Notes: generated from the sequence alone by a model not told the origin. A stretch of DNA of 64,000 nucleotides from Vagococcus salmoninarum (GCF_003987495.1 NZ_NGJU01000013.1:34621-98620), one strand, 5' to 3'; numbered from the stretch's first letter, positions 1 to 9,594 are shown. A program made the numbers and translations.

Positions 1-1
1 T

Positions 2-1549
2 TTTAACGAACAGAACGGCTATGGTTATGAAGCGGAAATGAAAGCTGTTCTAAATGGTTTTCACTTTGACGAAAGTTTCTACGAACGTCCAGTCAATAGC
101 TTATCTGGTGGTCAAAAAACCCGGCTCGCTTTAGCCAAACTTTTACTAGAAAAACCTAACTTATTAATTTTAGATGAACCAACGAACCATCTAGACATCG
201 AAACCTTAGCTTGGTTAGAAGTTTATTTACAAAACTATCAAGGGGCCCTTTTGATTGTCTCCCATGACCGGTACTTTTTAGATAAAATCGTCACTGAAGT
301 TTATGATCTCAGCCGCCAAAAGATGACCCATTATAAAGGCAACTATACCCGTTACTTAACGTTAAAAGAAGAACAACTTTTGTCTGACTGGAAAGCTTTT
401 GAAAAACAGCAAACTGAAATTAGTAAACTAGAAGATTTCGTTGCCCGAAATATCGTCCGAGCGAGTACGACGAAACGCGCTCAAAGTCGGCGGAAACAGC
501 TTGAAAAAATTGACCGAATTGATAAACCTCTCGGCGATGAAAAATCAGCAAAATTTCTCTTCAACATTGAAAAAGTCTCTGGCAATATTGTCTTAAAAGT
601 TGAGGGAGCCAGTATTGGCTATGATAACCATGCCTTGTCTGAACCCGTTGAGTTAGATATTCGCAAACAAGAAGCGATTGCTTTAGTTGGTCCAAACGGT
701 GTCGGTAAATCAACTTTATTAAAATCCATTATCGGTGACATTCCTTTCATTAAAGGGGAAGCAACCTTAGGGACGAATGTCTCCATTGGCTATTATGACC
801 AAGAACAAGCTAACTTACGTTCAACTAAATCTGTCCTTCATGAGTTATGGGATGAACACTCCACGACTCCAGAAAAAGACATTCGCTCAGTCCTTGGTAG
901 TTTCTTATTTTCTGGGGAAGATGTTGAGAAAACGGTGCCCTTGTTAAGTGGTGGCGAAAAAGCCCGCCTAGCCTTAGCTAAGTTATCAATGGATCAAGAA
1001 AACTTTCTCATTCTCGATGAACCAACTAACCATTTGGACATTGACAGTAAAGAAGTCTTAGAAGAAGCTTTAATTGATTACGCTGGCACGATTCTCTTCG
1101 TTTCTCATGACCGCTACTTTATTAATCGGATTGCTACGAAAGTCATCGAACTCTCCCCTGAAGGCAGTAAAATGTATTTAGGCGACTATGACTATTACTT
1201 AGAGAAAAAACTCGAAGAAGCCGAGCTACAAGAATTGCGCGCAGCCGAAGCCCTTGCTAAATCGGGACCTGTTACGACTGCGCCTACGGCTAAAAATGAT
1301 TTTCAACAATCTAAAGAAGCCCAACGAGAATTACGGAGTTTGACTCGTAAAGTCGAAGAAATCGAAGAACAGCTTAACCAGCTTGAAGAAAAGATTGACA
1401 GCATTCAAGTTGAAATGACTTTACCGGCTTATCTTGACGATCATGGTAAGTTAATGGACTTACAACGAGAATTAGACGGCCTTGAACAAAGGCAAGAAGA
1501 CTTAATGAGTGACTGGGAAACCGCCAGCCTCGCCTTAGAAGAACACTAA
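2..1549 (+). CDS. ABC-F family ATPase, 5' end cut by window edge
   Basis: The reading frame is open from base 2, and the residues before the first ATG (base 38) match the family, so the true start lies left of the window. Two ATPase halves are present: the first keeps its LSGGQ signature and the Walker B LILDEPTNHLD but has lost Walker A, while the second has Walker A (GPNGVGKST), LSGGEK and a second DEPTNHLD. A charged coiled-coil tail follows (about residues 400-500). There are no membrane segments. ABC-F proteins act on ribosomes as translation factors or antibiotic-protection proteins. The DEPTNHLD boxes and the C-terminal coiled coil resemble YdiF-type housekeeping members. I cannot assign a resistance role. 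Confidence 0.9.
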   Translation, partial: FNEQNGYGYEAEMKAVLNGFHFDESFYERPVNSLSGGQKTRLALAKLLLEKPNLLILDEPTNHLDIETLAWLEVYLQNYQGALLIVSHDRYFLDKIVTEVYDLSRQKMTHYKGNYTRYLTLKEEQLLSDWKAFEKQQTEISKLEDFVARNIVRASTTKRAQSRRKQLEKIDRIDKPLGDEKSAKFLFNIEKVSGNIVLKVEGASIGYDNHALSEPVELDIRKQEAIALVGPNGVGKSTLLKSIIGDIPFIKGEATLGTNVSIGYYDQEQANLRSTKSVLHELWDEHSTTPEKDIRSVLGSFLFSGEDVEKTVPLLSGGEKARLALAKLSMDQENFLILDEPTNHLDIDSKEVLEEALIDYAGTILFVSHDRYFINRIATKVIELSPEGSKMYLGDYDYYLEKKLEEAELQELRAAEALAKSGPVTTAPTAKNDFQQSKEAQRELRSLTRKVEEIEEQLNQLEEKIDSIQVEMTLPAYLDDHGKLMDLQRELDGLEQRQEDLMSDWETASLALEEH

Positions 1550-1612
1550 AAAGTAGCACTGACTTACTAGCCTTCAGTCATTGAAGGTCCCTTAGTCAGT
1601 GCTACTTTTTTC
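1549..1612 (+). terminator. Strong terminator after the ABC-F gene
   Basis: Sixteen-base arms (AAAAGTAGCACTGACT and its complement near 1594-1611) enclose a 29-base loop and are followed by a T run. The stop codon of the convergent gene lies inside the right arm, so the hairpin probably ends both transcripts. Confidence 0.85.
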
Positions 1613-1873
1613 ATCTAAATATTTTTCAAAACGAATTTTTAACGGGGAGCTTTCGTACCAGACTAGTAATTTCAACAATAGAGGACCGATAAAAAAGACG
1701 TAGATGAAAAATCTCACACCAAACACTAAATCTGTTTGGAACTTAATAATTACTAAAAACATTAGCAACATGACTAGTGACTTACCAACAAAACCAATTT
1801 TTCGGTAAAGCAGCCATTCTACAAACCCTTCCTTATGACCTTTTTCACAGCACCATTCTTTGATTAGCTTCAT
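1592..1873 (-). CDS. Small two-helix membrane protein, unknown function
   Basis: A 93-residue protein with a charged N terminus (MKLIKEWCCEKGHKEG), two hydrophobic segments (about residues 30-45 and 50-70) and a charged tail. I chose the ATG at 1873 because AAAAAAGG sits about 11 bases upstream, whereas the GTG at 1882 would lie almost on top of it. The gene converges on the ABC-F gene and shares its terminator. I do not recognise a family. The paired cysteines near residues 8-9 are notable, but no known metal motif is visible. Confidence 0.6.
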   Translation of the reverse strand: MKLIKEWCCEKGHKEGFVEWLLYRKIGFVGKSLVMLLMFLVIIKFQTDLVFGVRFFIYVFFIGPLLLKLLVWYESSPLKIRFEKYLDEKSSTD

Positions 1874-2018
1874 TATACTCACAACCTTTTTTCGATTATA
1901 ATCAACTAGCCATTCTCTGTCAATAATTTTACTACCAAACTGAACTGTGACCAGTCCTTCCCACCTATTAGACCTCGATCAATTAGCTTGCTGCCCCTTT
2001 ATATTAGCAAAGAGAAAA

Positions 2019-2042
2019 AGCCCCCATTTTACTGAGTGCTCT
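2019..2042 (-). terminator. Weak terminator after the YdcF-like gene
   Basis: On the minus strand AGCACTC can pair imperfectly with GGGGGCT, and TTTTTCT follows. The stem is short and bulged. Confidence 0.35.
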
Positions 2043-2061
2043 GTCATTCCTCTTCTTTAAC

Positions 2062-2874
2062 TTAATTTTCCTGAACTTTAACTGAAGGTTTCAGTTTGAC
2101 TGCTTTCAGATTTTTACTATCCATCACAATACAAGCCACATATTCTCTTAATAACGCACTAGGTAAATAGTAATGGGCTGTTTGAGAACCGCTCCCTTTG
2201 GCCTTTAAGCCAACCGTTTTAGCGAATAATAAGGCTCGTAAAACGTGGAAATTATTACTGACGATGACTGCCTGATAATTCAAACTTTCCGCTTCGATTA
2301 ATTGTTTACTGAAACTTAAATTCTCTTGGGTGTTAACAGCTTGATTCTCAACAAGGATCTGTTCCCCTGGGATGCCAGCTAATACCAAGTAATTTTTCAT
2401 TCCTTCGGCTTCAGCAAGCTTTTCATCAATGCCCTGCCCACCAGTCACAACTAGCTTACTAGTTCGCCCTAGTAATTGTTGCTCCTGATAAATCTTCATT
2501 CCTTGATTTAAGCGACTTTTTAAAAGTGGAGGTACTTGATTGTTGATTAACCCACTGCCTAAAACAATAATATAGTCAACTTTCTCATTATCCCCTAAGG
2601 ACTGTTGTCTTAAAACAATAAAACAAAATAAACTAAAACTGATAATAAAAATTAAACATAAACCAATGGCTGACTGACTTAAAGCGATTAATAACGCCGA
2701 TTTAAAGTAGCTCCCAATGATAGTGGTGACACATGTCGTGACTAACCAAACACCGACTAACAAAGCTAAACTATTACCTAAAGTTCGTTGTTCCCGATAT
2801 AACATCACTAGACCATTAGTCAGCATGAAGCAACCACTGACTAACACCATTCCTAAAATAATTACATTAAGCAT
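2062..2874 (-). CDS. YdcF/ElyC-like (DUF218) membrane protein
   Basis: A 270-residue protein. Three N-terminal hydrophobic segments are followed by a soluble DUF218 domain starting at DYIIVLGSGL, with VVTGGQG and the acidic EAEGMKNYL stretch, then NTQENLSFSK and VSNNFHVLRA. This order is typical of the YdcF/SanA/ElyC group, which is linked to envelope integrity, although the reaction is not firmly known. I chose the ATG at 2874 because GAGGAG lies 8 bases upstream; an ATG at 2904 has no ribosome site. The gene stands alone. Confidence 0.8.
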   Translation of the reverse strand: MLNVIILGMVLVSGCFMLTNGLVMLYREQRTLGNSLALLVGVWLVTTCVTTIIGSYFKSALLIALSQSAIGLCLIFIISFSLFCFIVLRQQSLGDNEKVDYIIVLGSGLINNQVPPLLKSRLNQGMKIYQEQQLLGRTSKLVVTGGQGIDEKLAEAEGMKNYLVLAGIPGEQILVENQAVNTQENLSFSKQLIEAESLNYQAVIVSNNFHVLRALLFAKTVGLKAKGSGSQTAHYYLPSALLREYVACIVMDSKNLKAVKLKPSVKVQEN

Positions 2875-2980
2875 CTTTGTTGCTCCTCTCATCACTCGAT
2901 ACACTTATTATAGTCATTTACTAGCTTTGAGAACATCGAAACAACAATCAGCGACCTAACAAAATTGTCATATCAAAAAA

Positions 2981-3009
2981 ACTAAGAAGACGGTAAGGTC
3001 ATTCTTAGT
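2981..3009 (-). terminator. Terminator of the nrnA operon
   Basis: Eight-base arms ACTAAGAA/TTCTTAGT are followed on the minus strand by a run of T, just past the nrnA stop. Confidence 0.8.
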
Positions 3010-3023
3010 TTCTAAAGTAATTA

Positions 3024-3962
3024 CTATTCAACTAATTTTTGGATTTTATCAAAGATAACAGCGACTTCGGCTAAATCTTTAGCATTCGCCCCACTAGCTA
3101 GTGGGTGACCACCGCCGTGATGTTCTTTGGCAATCCCATTAATGGCTGGGCCTTTTGAACGGAGACGAACACGGTAATAGCCCTCTGGTTGTTCAACGAA
3201 GATCCCCCAAGCAATCACACTGTCAACTTGCCCTGGTAAAGGAATCAAAGCAGCTGTTTCAGCATCTGTGACATGGTATTTCTCTAAAATACTATTAGGT
3301 AAAATCACTCGTCCTGCCCCATTGGCTGTGATTTCCATGTTTTGTAAAACATAACCGGACAGTTTCGCCACATTAACTGTCGTTTCATTGATTTGCCGAT
3401 TTAATAACGGGGCATCAAAGCCAAAAGTCACTAGTTTTGAGGCAACTGCTAACGTATGAGCTGTCGTTGCTGGGTATAAAAAGCGACCAGTATCGCCAAT
3501 AATCCCGCCGTAAAGTAAGCGGGCCCCTTCTTCTGACAAGCTTAGCTCTGTATTAAACATGTCGTAGAAATCAAAAATCATCTCACTACAACTACTAGCA
3601 TTCGTATTGACCCATGACAAATCGCCATAAGGTTCATCGTCAGGATGATGATCAATTTTGATTAGTTTATCTCCTTGATTATAACGTTCATCACTAATTC
3701 TTGGGGCATTAGCAGTATCCGTAACAATCACTAAAGCGCCTTTGTACATTTCGTCAGTTACTTGATCCATTTCTGTTAAAAAGCCTAAGTCATCTACAGT
3801 TCCCCCGGCTTTATAGACTTCTTTTGCGGGAAAAGTTGTTTTAATAATCTCAACTAAACCACCTTGGGAGCCTAAAGCATCTGGATCAGGTCGTTGATGA
3901 CGATGAACGATGATCCGTTGATATTTTTTGATTTCTGCTAATATTTCTGCTTGAATAGTCAC
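3024..3962 (-). CDS. nrnA: DHH-family oligoribonuclease / pAp phosphatase NrnA
   Basis: A 312-residue cytosolic phosphoesterase that degrades nano-RNA and 3'-phosphoadenosine 5'-phosphate. Visible DHH-family motifs are HRHQRPDPDALGS near the N terminus, VTDTAN, the signature IDHHPDDE, and the C-terminal DHHA1 motif GGGHPLASGA that binds substrate. I prefer the GTG at 3962 (RBS AGAGGA 8 bases upstream), which leaves 17 bases after the YtoI stop and gives the usual family length of about 313. The ATG at 4004 would overlap the upstream gene and adds a non-family extension. The gene is co-transcribed with the CBS/DRTGG gene, the same pairing as ytqI-ytoI in Bacillus. Confidence 0.9.
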   Translation of the reverse strand: MTIQAEILAEIKKYQRIIVHRHQRPDPDALGSQGGLVEIIKTTFPAKEVYKAGGTVDDLGFLTEMDQVTDEMYKGALVIVTDTANAPRISDERYNQGDKLIKIDHHPDDEPYGDLSWVNTNASSCSEMIFDFYDMFNTELSLSEEGARLLYGGIIGDTGRFLYPATTAHTLAVASKLVTFGFDAPLLNRQINETTVNVAKLSGYVLQNMEITANGAGRVILPNSILEKYHVTDAETAALIPLPGQVDSVIAWGIFVEQPEGYYRVRLRSKGPAINGIAKEHHGGGHPLASGANAKDLAEVAVIFDKIQKLVE

Positions 3963-3979
3963 TCTTAGTGTCCTCTTTT

Positions 3980-5302
3980 CTATGTCTTTTCCATTAACTG
4001 GCAAATCACAATTGCTTTTGCCACAATCGCATTTTCTAAATACACTTCAATATCTAATTTAGCTGATCGGCGACCAATTTCAAGAACTCTTGGTCGAATA
4101 TCCAATTCACTTTCAATTTGAATTAAGCGGAAATAATGTAAATTAATTTGTTCGATGACAACATTCCGACGTTGATGAGCATACATTGTCCGTTGGGCCA
4201 CATTACTAATAATTTCACTTAAAACACCAAAGGAAATGGTCCCGACAGTACTAACCATTTGCGGGGAAACGGTAAAATTAAAATGCAAGCCATCATGTTT
4301 GTTACTTGACTCGCTTTCAGTAATATCGCCTGAGATTTGATCAGAAATCGTATTCGCCACCTGAGGTTGTCTTTGGGCTAACTGCATAGCTTTCATGACA
4401 TCTTGGCGAGAAATAATCCCAATCAGTGATAGATCGTCTTCAACTACTGGCATCATTTCTAAGCCATCCCAAATCATTAAATGACCGACACTAGCCACGC
4501 TCATATGCTTTTTAACGTTATTCGGGTCTTTCGTCATGACTTTATCTAAGAGCTGTGAGTCTTGCTTGCCAATGATATCTTTGGCAGTAATAATCCCTAA
4601 GACTCGCTGACTTTTATTAACAACTGGAAAACGGGTATGATTCGTTAAATCTGACAAGGCCCGATAATCTGCAACCGTATCGGTTGTGTATAAATAGTTA
4701 GTTTTTTCTAAGTCAGTAAAAATATCACCTACGAGCATAATGTCTTTTTTAATTAATTGATCACTCATGGCCCGGTTAATCATTGTGGCTACTGTAAAAG
4801 TATCATAACTAGTTCGTAAGATTGGCATTTCGACTTGGTTGGCTAAGTCAACTATTTCTTGAGTTGTCTCAAAGCCACCAGTAATTAAAACTGCGGCGCC
4901 TTTTTCTAAAGCCAAGGTTTGAACTTCTTCACGGTTACCAACAATCATCAATGAGCCTGCTGTAATATAGCGATCCATGGCCTTTTCAGTCATGGCACCA
5001 ATCACAAACTTCGATAAGGGTTTATCTAAGCCTAAATCACCACCTAAGATATCACCTTCAATAATTTTTATCACTTCACCAAAAGTCAATTTTTCAAAAT
5101 GACCTTTCATTTTTCGTTCAATACGAATCGTTCCAACTCGCTGAATCGTTGAAACTAGACCGGTATTTTCAGCTTCTTTAATCGCCCGATAAGCTGTTCC
5201 TTCACTAACGCTTAAGGTTTTGGCAATACTTCGAACGGAGATTCGTTCGCCAACTGGTAATGTTTCAATATAATCTAAAATTTGATCATGTTTTGTTGCC
5301 AT
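3980..5302 (-). CDS. YtoI-like HTH-DRTGG-CBS-hotdog protein
   Basis: A 440-residue multidomain protein. Residues 1-60 form a winged helix (SVRSIAKTLSVSEGTAYRA), about 70-185 a DRTGG domain (GDLGLDKPLSKFVIGAMT), about 195-315 a pair of CBS domains that usually bind adenine nucleotides, and about 335-435 a hotdog (thioesterase-like) domain. This is the YtoI architecture. Because it sits directly upstream of nrnA, a nucleotide-sensing role linked to pAp or c-di-nucleotide breakdown is an inference. RBS GAGGGGAG precedes the ATG. No ligand or DNA target is known to me. Confidence 0.85.
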   Translation of the reverse strand: MATKHDQILDYIETLPVGERISVRSIAKTLSVSEGTAYRAIKEAENTGLVSTIQRVGTIRIERKMKGHFEKLTFGEVIKIIEGDILGGDLGLDKPLSKFVIGAMTEKAMDRYITAGSLMIVGNREEVQTLALEKGAAVLITGGFETTQEIVDLANQVEMPILRTSYDTFTVATMINRAMSDQLIKKDIMLVGDIFTDLEKTNYLYTTDTVADYRALSDLTNHTRFPVVNKSQRVLGIITAKDIIGKQDSQLLDKVMTKDPNNVKKHMSVASVGHLMIWDGLEMMPVVEDDLSLIGIISRQDVMKAMQLAQRQPQVANTISDQISGDITESESSNKHDGLHFNFTVSPQMVSTVGTISFGVLSEIISNVAQRTMYAHQRRNVVIEQINLHYFRLIQIESELDIRPRVLEIGRRSAKLDIEVYLENAIVAKAIVICQLMEKT

Positions 5303-5355
5303 ACGGACTGCTCCCCTCTATCGCTTTCATACTAATATCTTTTATTATTAACTCT

Positions 5356-5384
5356 ATTATATACGGTATTAAGCAAAATGACAA
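5356..5384 (-). promoter_or_regulatory. Promoter of the ytoI-nrnA operon
   Basis: On the minus strand TTGTCA and TATAAT are separated by exactly 17 bases, about 55 bases upstream of the ATG. Confidence 0.75.
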
Positions 5385-5439
5385 AGAGTAAGCGTAAAAA
5401 AGTATAACAGTTTTTTCAATTATACTAATACAGTAAAAA

Positions 5440-5469
5440 AAGAGCTGAGAACGGTCTTTTCTCAGCTCT
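5440..5469 (-). terminator. Terminator of the MFS exporter gene
   Basis: Ten-base perfect arms AGAGCTGAGA/TCTCAGCTCT, then seven T on the minus strand. Confidence 0.85.
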
Positions 5470-5482
5470 AAGTTTTTTAATT

Positions 5483-6940
5483 TTAGTTTGTTTCAATGAT
5501 TTTTGAAACAGGTTTGTTTTTTCTGTAACGGACAACCATCATCACAAAAGCGAGGAGACAAATAATGAATGAAACAAAATAAGTTATTTTCATTCCATAA
5601 ATAAAAACATCAGGTCGGTTGTCAATATACGTCGTTACCCGTTCCCCCATTTTTTGCGACATGCCCCCATAAAGGACAGTTGTTGATAACGAGATCCCCA
5701 CAACCATGCCGAAATTTCGTGCCAGTGAATTCAAACTACCAGCAATCCCTAAATCCGCCGGTCCAACACTACTCATTACAATCGCATTATTCGGCGCTTG
5801 GAACAACGCATTTCCCAGACCCATTAGAGCGGGAATAATCACAAACCAACCTAACGGCGTTGCTTCGCCAACTAACATGTAACAAAGTTGTGACAGTGTT
5901 AAGACGCCTAAGCCTAACAAACAAAGTTTTAGTGGCCCAAACTTGTCAGATAAAATCCCACTTAAAGGCGCACCGATGACCATAATTAATGGAAAGACCA
6001 TCATAATCATGCCAGCTTTACTAGGAGTGAAGCCTCGTAAGTTTTGTAAGTAAAAAGGTAAAATCACATTAGCAAAAAAGTTGCTGACAAAAATCATCGA
6101 GGCTGTTAATAAGCTCAACGTAAACATTTTATTTTTAAAGATACTAAAATCAACTAAAGGATTAGCAACTTTACGCTCTGTTCGGTAAAAAATCACGGCA
6201 CTAATCATTGAGATAATAAATAAGCCAAAGACAATCACATGCTTAAAGCCAATTTCTTGGCCAATAAAAACTGCTCCGAAAAAGCCTAAAATAAACATAG
6301 CAAAGGTTGCAAAGCCTAAGAGATCAATTTTCTTAGCAGACTTCAACGAATCTTGAGGTAAATATTTTTGACCAACTAAGATCGTAATTAGCCCAATTGG
6401 AACATTTATCCAAAAAATATAAGACCAGTGGAAGTTATGTAAAATTAAGCCCCCAACTCCAGGTCCAGTAATCGAACCTAATGAGACAAAGGATCCCATT
6501 AACCCTAAGGCTTTCCCTCGTTCATGAATTGGAAAAACTTCGGTAATAATACCTGTTCCTGTAGCCATAGTCATACTAGCACCGATGGCTTGCACGATTC
6601 TCGCAAATAGTAGCAATGGTAGCGAACCAGGAATACCACATAATAACGAACCAATGACAAAAACCACCGTTCCCCATTTAAAGATGAAGACTTTGCCTTT
6701 GCTATCGCCGATTTTACCGAATAACAATAAACAGGCACAGACTGTCATTAAATAAATCGAGACAACCCATTCAGCCTGATTCATCTTAACGCCGATATCT
6801 TCAGAGATTGTCGGTAACGCCACATTGACGATACTTCCGTCTAAAGTCGACATGAAGGTGAACAAACCAATGGCAATTAAAATAATCCACCGGTATTGAT
6901 AGTTAGGATGTAACTCACTTGCACTACTTTTCTTTTCCAT
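5483..6940 (-). CDS. 14-TM drug:H+ antiporter (DHA2, EmrB/QacA type)
   Basis: A 485-residue major facilitator. The N terminus is short and cytosolic, and about 14 hydrophobic segments follow. The family motifs are recognisable: LDGSIVNVALPTI in helix 1 (motif D1), a GDSKGK loop after helix 2 (motif A), RIVQAIGASM in helix 4 and GPGVGGLI in helix 5 (motif C, typical of exporters). I chose the ATG at 6940 because AAGGGGAA lies 8 bases upstream; the reading frame extends further but has no site. It lies downstream of rnjB in the same direction with a terminator between, so it may receive some read-through. The substrate is unknown. Confidence 0.85.
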   Translation of the reverse strand: MEKKSSASELHPNYQYRWIILIAIGLFTFMSTLDGSIVNVALPTISEDIGVKMNQAEWVVSIYLMTVCACLLLFGKIGDSKGKVFIFKWGTVVFVIGSLLCGIPGSLPLLLFARIVQAIGASMTMATGTGIITEVFPIHERGKALGLMGSFVSLGSITGPGVGGLILHNFHWSYIFWINVPIGLITILVGQKYLPQDSLKSAKKIDLLGFATFAMFILGFFGAVFIGQEIGFKHVIVFGLFIISMISAVIFYRTERKVANPLVDFSIFKNKMFTLSLLTASMIFVSNFFANVILPFYLQNLRGFTPSKAGMIMMVFPLIMVIGAPLSGILSDKFGPLKLCLLGLGVLTLSQLCYMLVGEATPLGWFVIIPALMGLGNALFQAPNNAIVMSSVGPADLGIAGSLNSLARNFGMVVGISLSTTVLYGGMSQKMGERVTTYIDNRPDVFIYGMKITYFVSFIICLLAFVMMVVRYRKNKPVSKIIETN

Positions 6941-6974
6941 ACAACTTCCCCTTTGACAGATACTCGAAAAAACA

Positions 6975-7001
6975 GAGGCTGGGACAGTCGTCCCGAGCCT
7001 C
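6975..7001 (-). terminator. Terminator of the asd-dapA-rnjB operon
   Basis: Arms GAGGCTGGGAC/GTCCCGAGCCTC pair with one G-U/mismatch position, and TTTTTT follows on the minus strand. The GAGGCTGGGAC form is common in enterococcal-type terminators (memory). Confidence 0.85.
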
Positions 7002-7011
7002 AAAGCTTAAT

Positions 7012-8691
7012 CTATGATTTGTGTTTACGTTGACTCGTTTCCATAATGACTGGCAAAATAACCGGACGGCGTTTTGTTTGTTCAAACAAGTAACGGCTTA
7101 GTTGTTCACGGATATCTTGTTTTAGTTTGCCCCACTCAAAATCATTTTTCTTTAAGTTCTCTTCAATGATTTCTTCAACAATAGTGGCACTTTCTTTCAT
7201 TAAGTCTCCACTTTCCTTCACATAGACAAAGCCTCGTGAGGTAATTTGTGGTCGGGAAACAATCTTTTGTTGTTTGCGATTGATCGTTGTAACAGCGATA
7301 AAGACACCATCTTCAGATAAAATCCGACGATCTCGTAAGACGATATTACCAATATCGCCAACGCCTTTACCATCAATCATCACATTATCGGCATCCGTTG
7401 TGCCAGCCATATGCATCCGATTTTCAGCATATTCTAACATATCCCCGCGACCGGTAATGTAAATATTTTTGTAATCGATCCCTAATTCATTAGCTAGATC
7501 GGCATGAGCCGCTAAACTGCGATATTCCCCTTGAATCGGAATAAAGTATTTAGGTTTCATTAAGTTCAACATTAGTTTCAAGTCATTTGGATTAGCATGA
7601 CCAGACACGCGGAAGTTGTCTGAAATTGACTTAACTGTACCACCAGCTCGGTAAATCATATCTTCCGTTTTTGCAACAGTGGTTTCCATGGCAATCGACG
7701 GAGTCGTTGTAATGTAAACTAGATCACCTTCACCAATCGTAATCGGACGAGTTGGGTCACCAGCCATCCGTTGGAGAGCTTTAATTGGTTCACCCATCCG
7801 ACCAGTTTCTAAAATTAATAACTCTTCCGGTTGGTAGTCTTTCATGTCTTTTTCTTCAATGATTAACTCTTCACTAGGTAATTTTAATTTTTCTAATTTA
7901 ATCGCTGTGCGAATGATTTTTTCTAAGTCTTCACCAGTTAAGATGACTTTTCGTAATGAACGATGAGCGGCATCTAGAACTTGTTGAATCCGTTGAATGT
8001 TACTAGCAACGCTGGCAACAATAATCCGGCCATCCCAATAACGTAACGTATCGAAAACTTCTTCACCAATTTCACGTTCAGAAGCAACTGGTAGGGGATT
8101 TTCAGCATTAGAAGAATCGCTAAGTAAGGCTAAAACCCCTTCTTTACCGATTTCTGCTAAACGGGCAAAATCAGTTTGGTACATTGGAATCGCACTTTGG
8201 TCAAATTTAAAATCACCAGTGTAAACAATGCTGCCTTCTTTAGTTTTAACAGAGATTCCCACTGAATCTGGAATCGTGTGAGTCGTTCTAAAGAAACTAA
8301 CTGTCCCAAATTCAAAATCAATTTCCGTAAATTCATTAATAATATGGAAATCAGCAAAGTTTTTCGAGCCTTGGTAATTGCTAACATTTAATTTAGCTAA
8401 CTCCACCGTTAATTCTGTTCCAAAGACTGGAACGTTGATTTGTTCTAATAAATAAGGTAAGGCTCCGATAGCATCGGCATGCCCATGAGTCAGAAAGACC
8501 CCGGCAATTTTATCTTTGTTTTCTACTAAATAAGAAAAATCTGGAATGACAATATCAATTCCTAATTGATCGTTCTCTGGGTATTTTAACCCACAGTCAA
8601 ATATAAATATTTCTTCTTCCACTTCTATGATGTACATGTTTTTTCCGTTTTCACGTACGCCACCTAGTGGGACAATTTTGATGTTACTCAA
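7012..8691 (-). CDS. rnjB: Ribonuclease J2, degenerate metal site
   Basis: A 559-residue metallo-beta-lactamase/beta-CASP protein of the mRNA decay machinery, normally partnered with RNase J1. The N-terminal lactamase motif reads HGHADA near residue 69, where active RNase J has HxHxDH, so the last histidine is alanine. The SDSSNAENP, SASxxN-like VASVASNIQRIQQ and SGHANPND motifs follow. Known Lactobacillales J2 proteins carry similar losses and act mainly as a structural partner. The TTG at 8691 has AGAGGTGA about 6 bases upstream; a GTG at 8700 overlaps the ribosome site. It is the last gene of asd-dapA-rnjB, the order found in Bacillus. Confidence 0.9.
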   Translation of the reverse strand: MSNIKIVPLGGVRENGKNMYIIEVEEEIFIFDCGLKYPENDQLGIDIVIPDFSYLVENKDKIAGVFLTHGHADAIGALPYLLEQINVPVFGTELTVELAKLNVSNYQGSKNFADFHIINEFTEIDFEFGTVSFFRTTHTIPDSVGISVKTKEGSIVYTGDFKFDQSAIPMYQTDFARLAEIGKEGVLALLSDSSNAENPLPVASEREIGEEVFDTLRYWDGRIIVASVASNIQRIQQVLDAAHRSLRKVILTGEDLEKIIRTAIKLEKLKLPSEELIIEEKDMKDYQPEELLILETGRMGEPIKALQRMAGDPTRPITIGEGDLVYITTTPSIAMETTVAKTEDMIYRAGGTVKSISDNFRVSGHANPNDLKLMLNLMKPKYFIPIQGEYRSLAAHADLANELGIDYKNIYITGRGDMLEYAENRMHMAGTTDADNVMIDGKGVGDIGNIVLRDRRILSEDGVFIAVTTINRKQQKIVSRPQITSRGFVYVKESGDLMKESATIVEEIIEENLKKNDFEWGKLKQDIREQLSRYLFEQTKRRPVILPVIMETSQRKHKS

Positions 8692-8721
8692 ATTCTTCAC
8701 CTCTTAAGTTCTTCCCAATGA

Positions 8722-9594
8722 TTACTGTTCTAGTATCATTAATATATTTTCTTGTTCGACGGAAGTACAAGCGACAAGAGGAAGACGCACATCTCCAACT
8801 AAGATTCCTCGGTGGTTTAAGACAGCTTTCACTGGCGCCGGTGAAGGCACAGAAAAGACAGCTTCCATCTTTGGAAGAAGTTGGCGATATAAGTGGCCAG
8901 CTTCTGGCAGTTGACCTGCTTCGACTAATTGGTACAAGCGATACATTTCATCACCTAATAAATGACTGGCGACGGAAATTACCCCTTGTGCTCCAACTGT
9001 CTTAGCAGCAAAGCCTAACGTATCTTCTCCTGTATAAATCAGGAAATCTTTAGGTCCTTGTGCTTTCAAATGCGCAATAGCTTCAATGCCACTACAATCT
9101 TTAGTGCCAATCACATTTGGCAGCTGGGCTAACCGAAGAGTTGTTGCTACATCCATATTTACACCAGTCCGTGCAGGGACATTGTATAAAATAATTGGTA
9201 ACTCACTAGCTTCTGACACAGCTTTAAAATGTTGATATAGTCCTGCTTGATTTGGGCGGTTATAGTACGGTACTACCACTAACCCCGCTGATACTCCTTT
9301 TATTTCTGCTACTTTTTTTATAAAATCAATTGTTTGTTGAGTACTATTACTACCAACACCGCAAATAATTGGTACTCTTCCATTGACAATTTTTACCGTT
9401 TCTTTAAATAAAGCTAACATCTCTGTTTCCGTTAAAGTTGGTGATTCACCAGTTGTACCGGCCACGACTAGGCCCTCAGTGTGATGACTTAATAAATACT
9501 CAATTAAAATAGGCAGTTGTTGATAGTCAAGCTCACCTACTTCGTTAAAGGGTGTCACCATCGCTGTTAAAATACTTGCATTCGTTAAATTCAA
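8722..9594 (-). CDS. dapA: 4-hydroxy-tetrahydrodipicolinate synthase
   Basis: A 290-residue cytosolic aldolase that condenses pyruvate with aspartate semialdehyde in lysine and peptidoglycan-precursor synthesis. Typical motifs are VAGTTGESPTL (pyruvate site), YNVPARTGVNM (the catalytic tyrosine region) and GTKDCSG, whose lysine forms the Schiff base. The length is normal. The TTG at 9594 is preferred over a TTG at 9618 because AGGAG lies 8 bases before it and the N terminus then begins as in the family (LNLTNASILTAMVTPF). It follows asd, which makes its substrate, after 27 bases. Confidence 0.93.
   Translation of the reverse strand: MNLTNASILTAMVTPFNEVGELDYQQLPILIEYLLSHHTEGLVVAGTTGESPTLTETEMLALFKETVKIVNGRVPIICGVGSNSTQQTIDFIKKVAEIKGVSAGLVVVPYYNRPNQAGLYQHFKAVSEASELPIILYNVPARTGVNMDVATTLRLAQLPNVIGTKDCSGIEAIAHLKAQGPKDFLIYTGEDTLGFAAKTVGAQGVISVASHLLGDEMYRLYQLVEAGQLPEAGHLYRQLLPKMEAVFSVPSPAPVKAVLNHRGILVGDVRLPLVACTSVEQENILMILEQ

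Noticed and set aside
8718-9005. Plus-strand 95-codon frame at the end of dapA
   Set aside because: It lies entirely opposite conserved dapA sequence and shows no family features.
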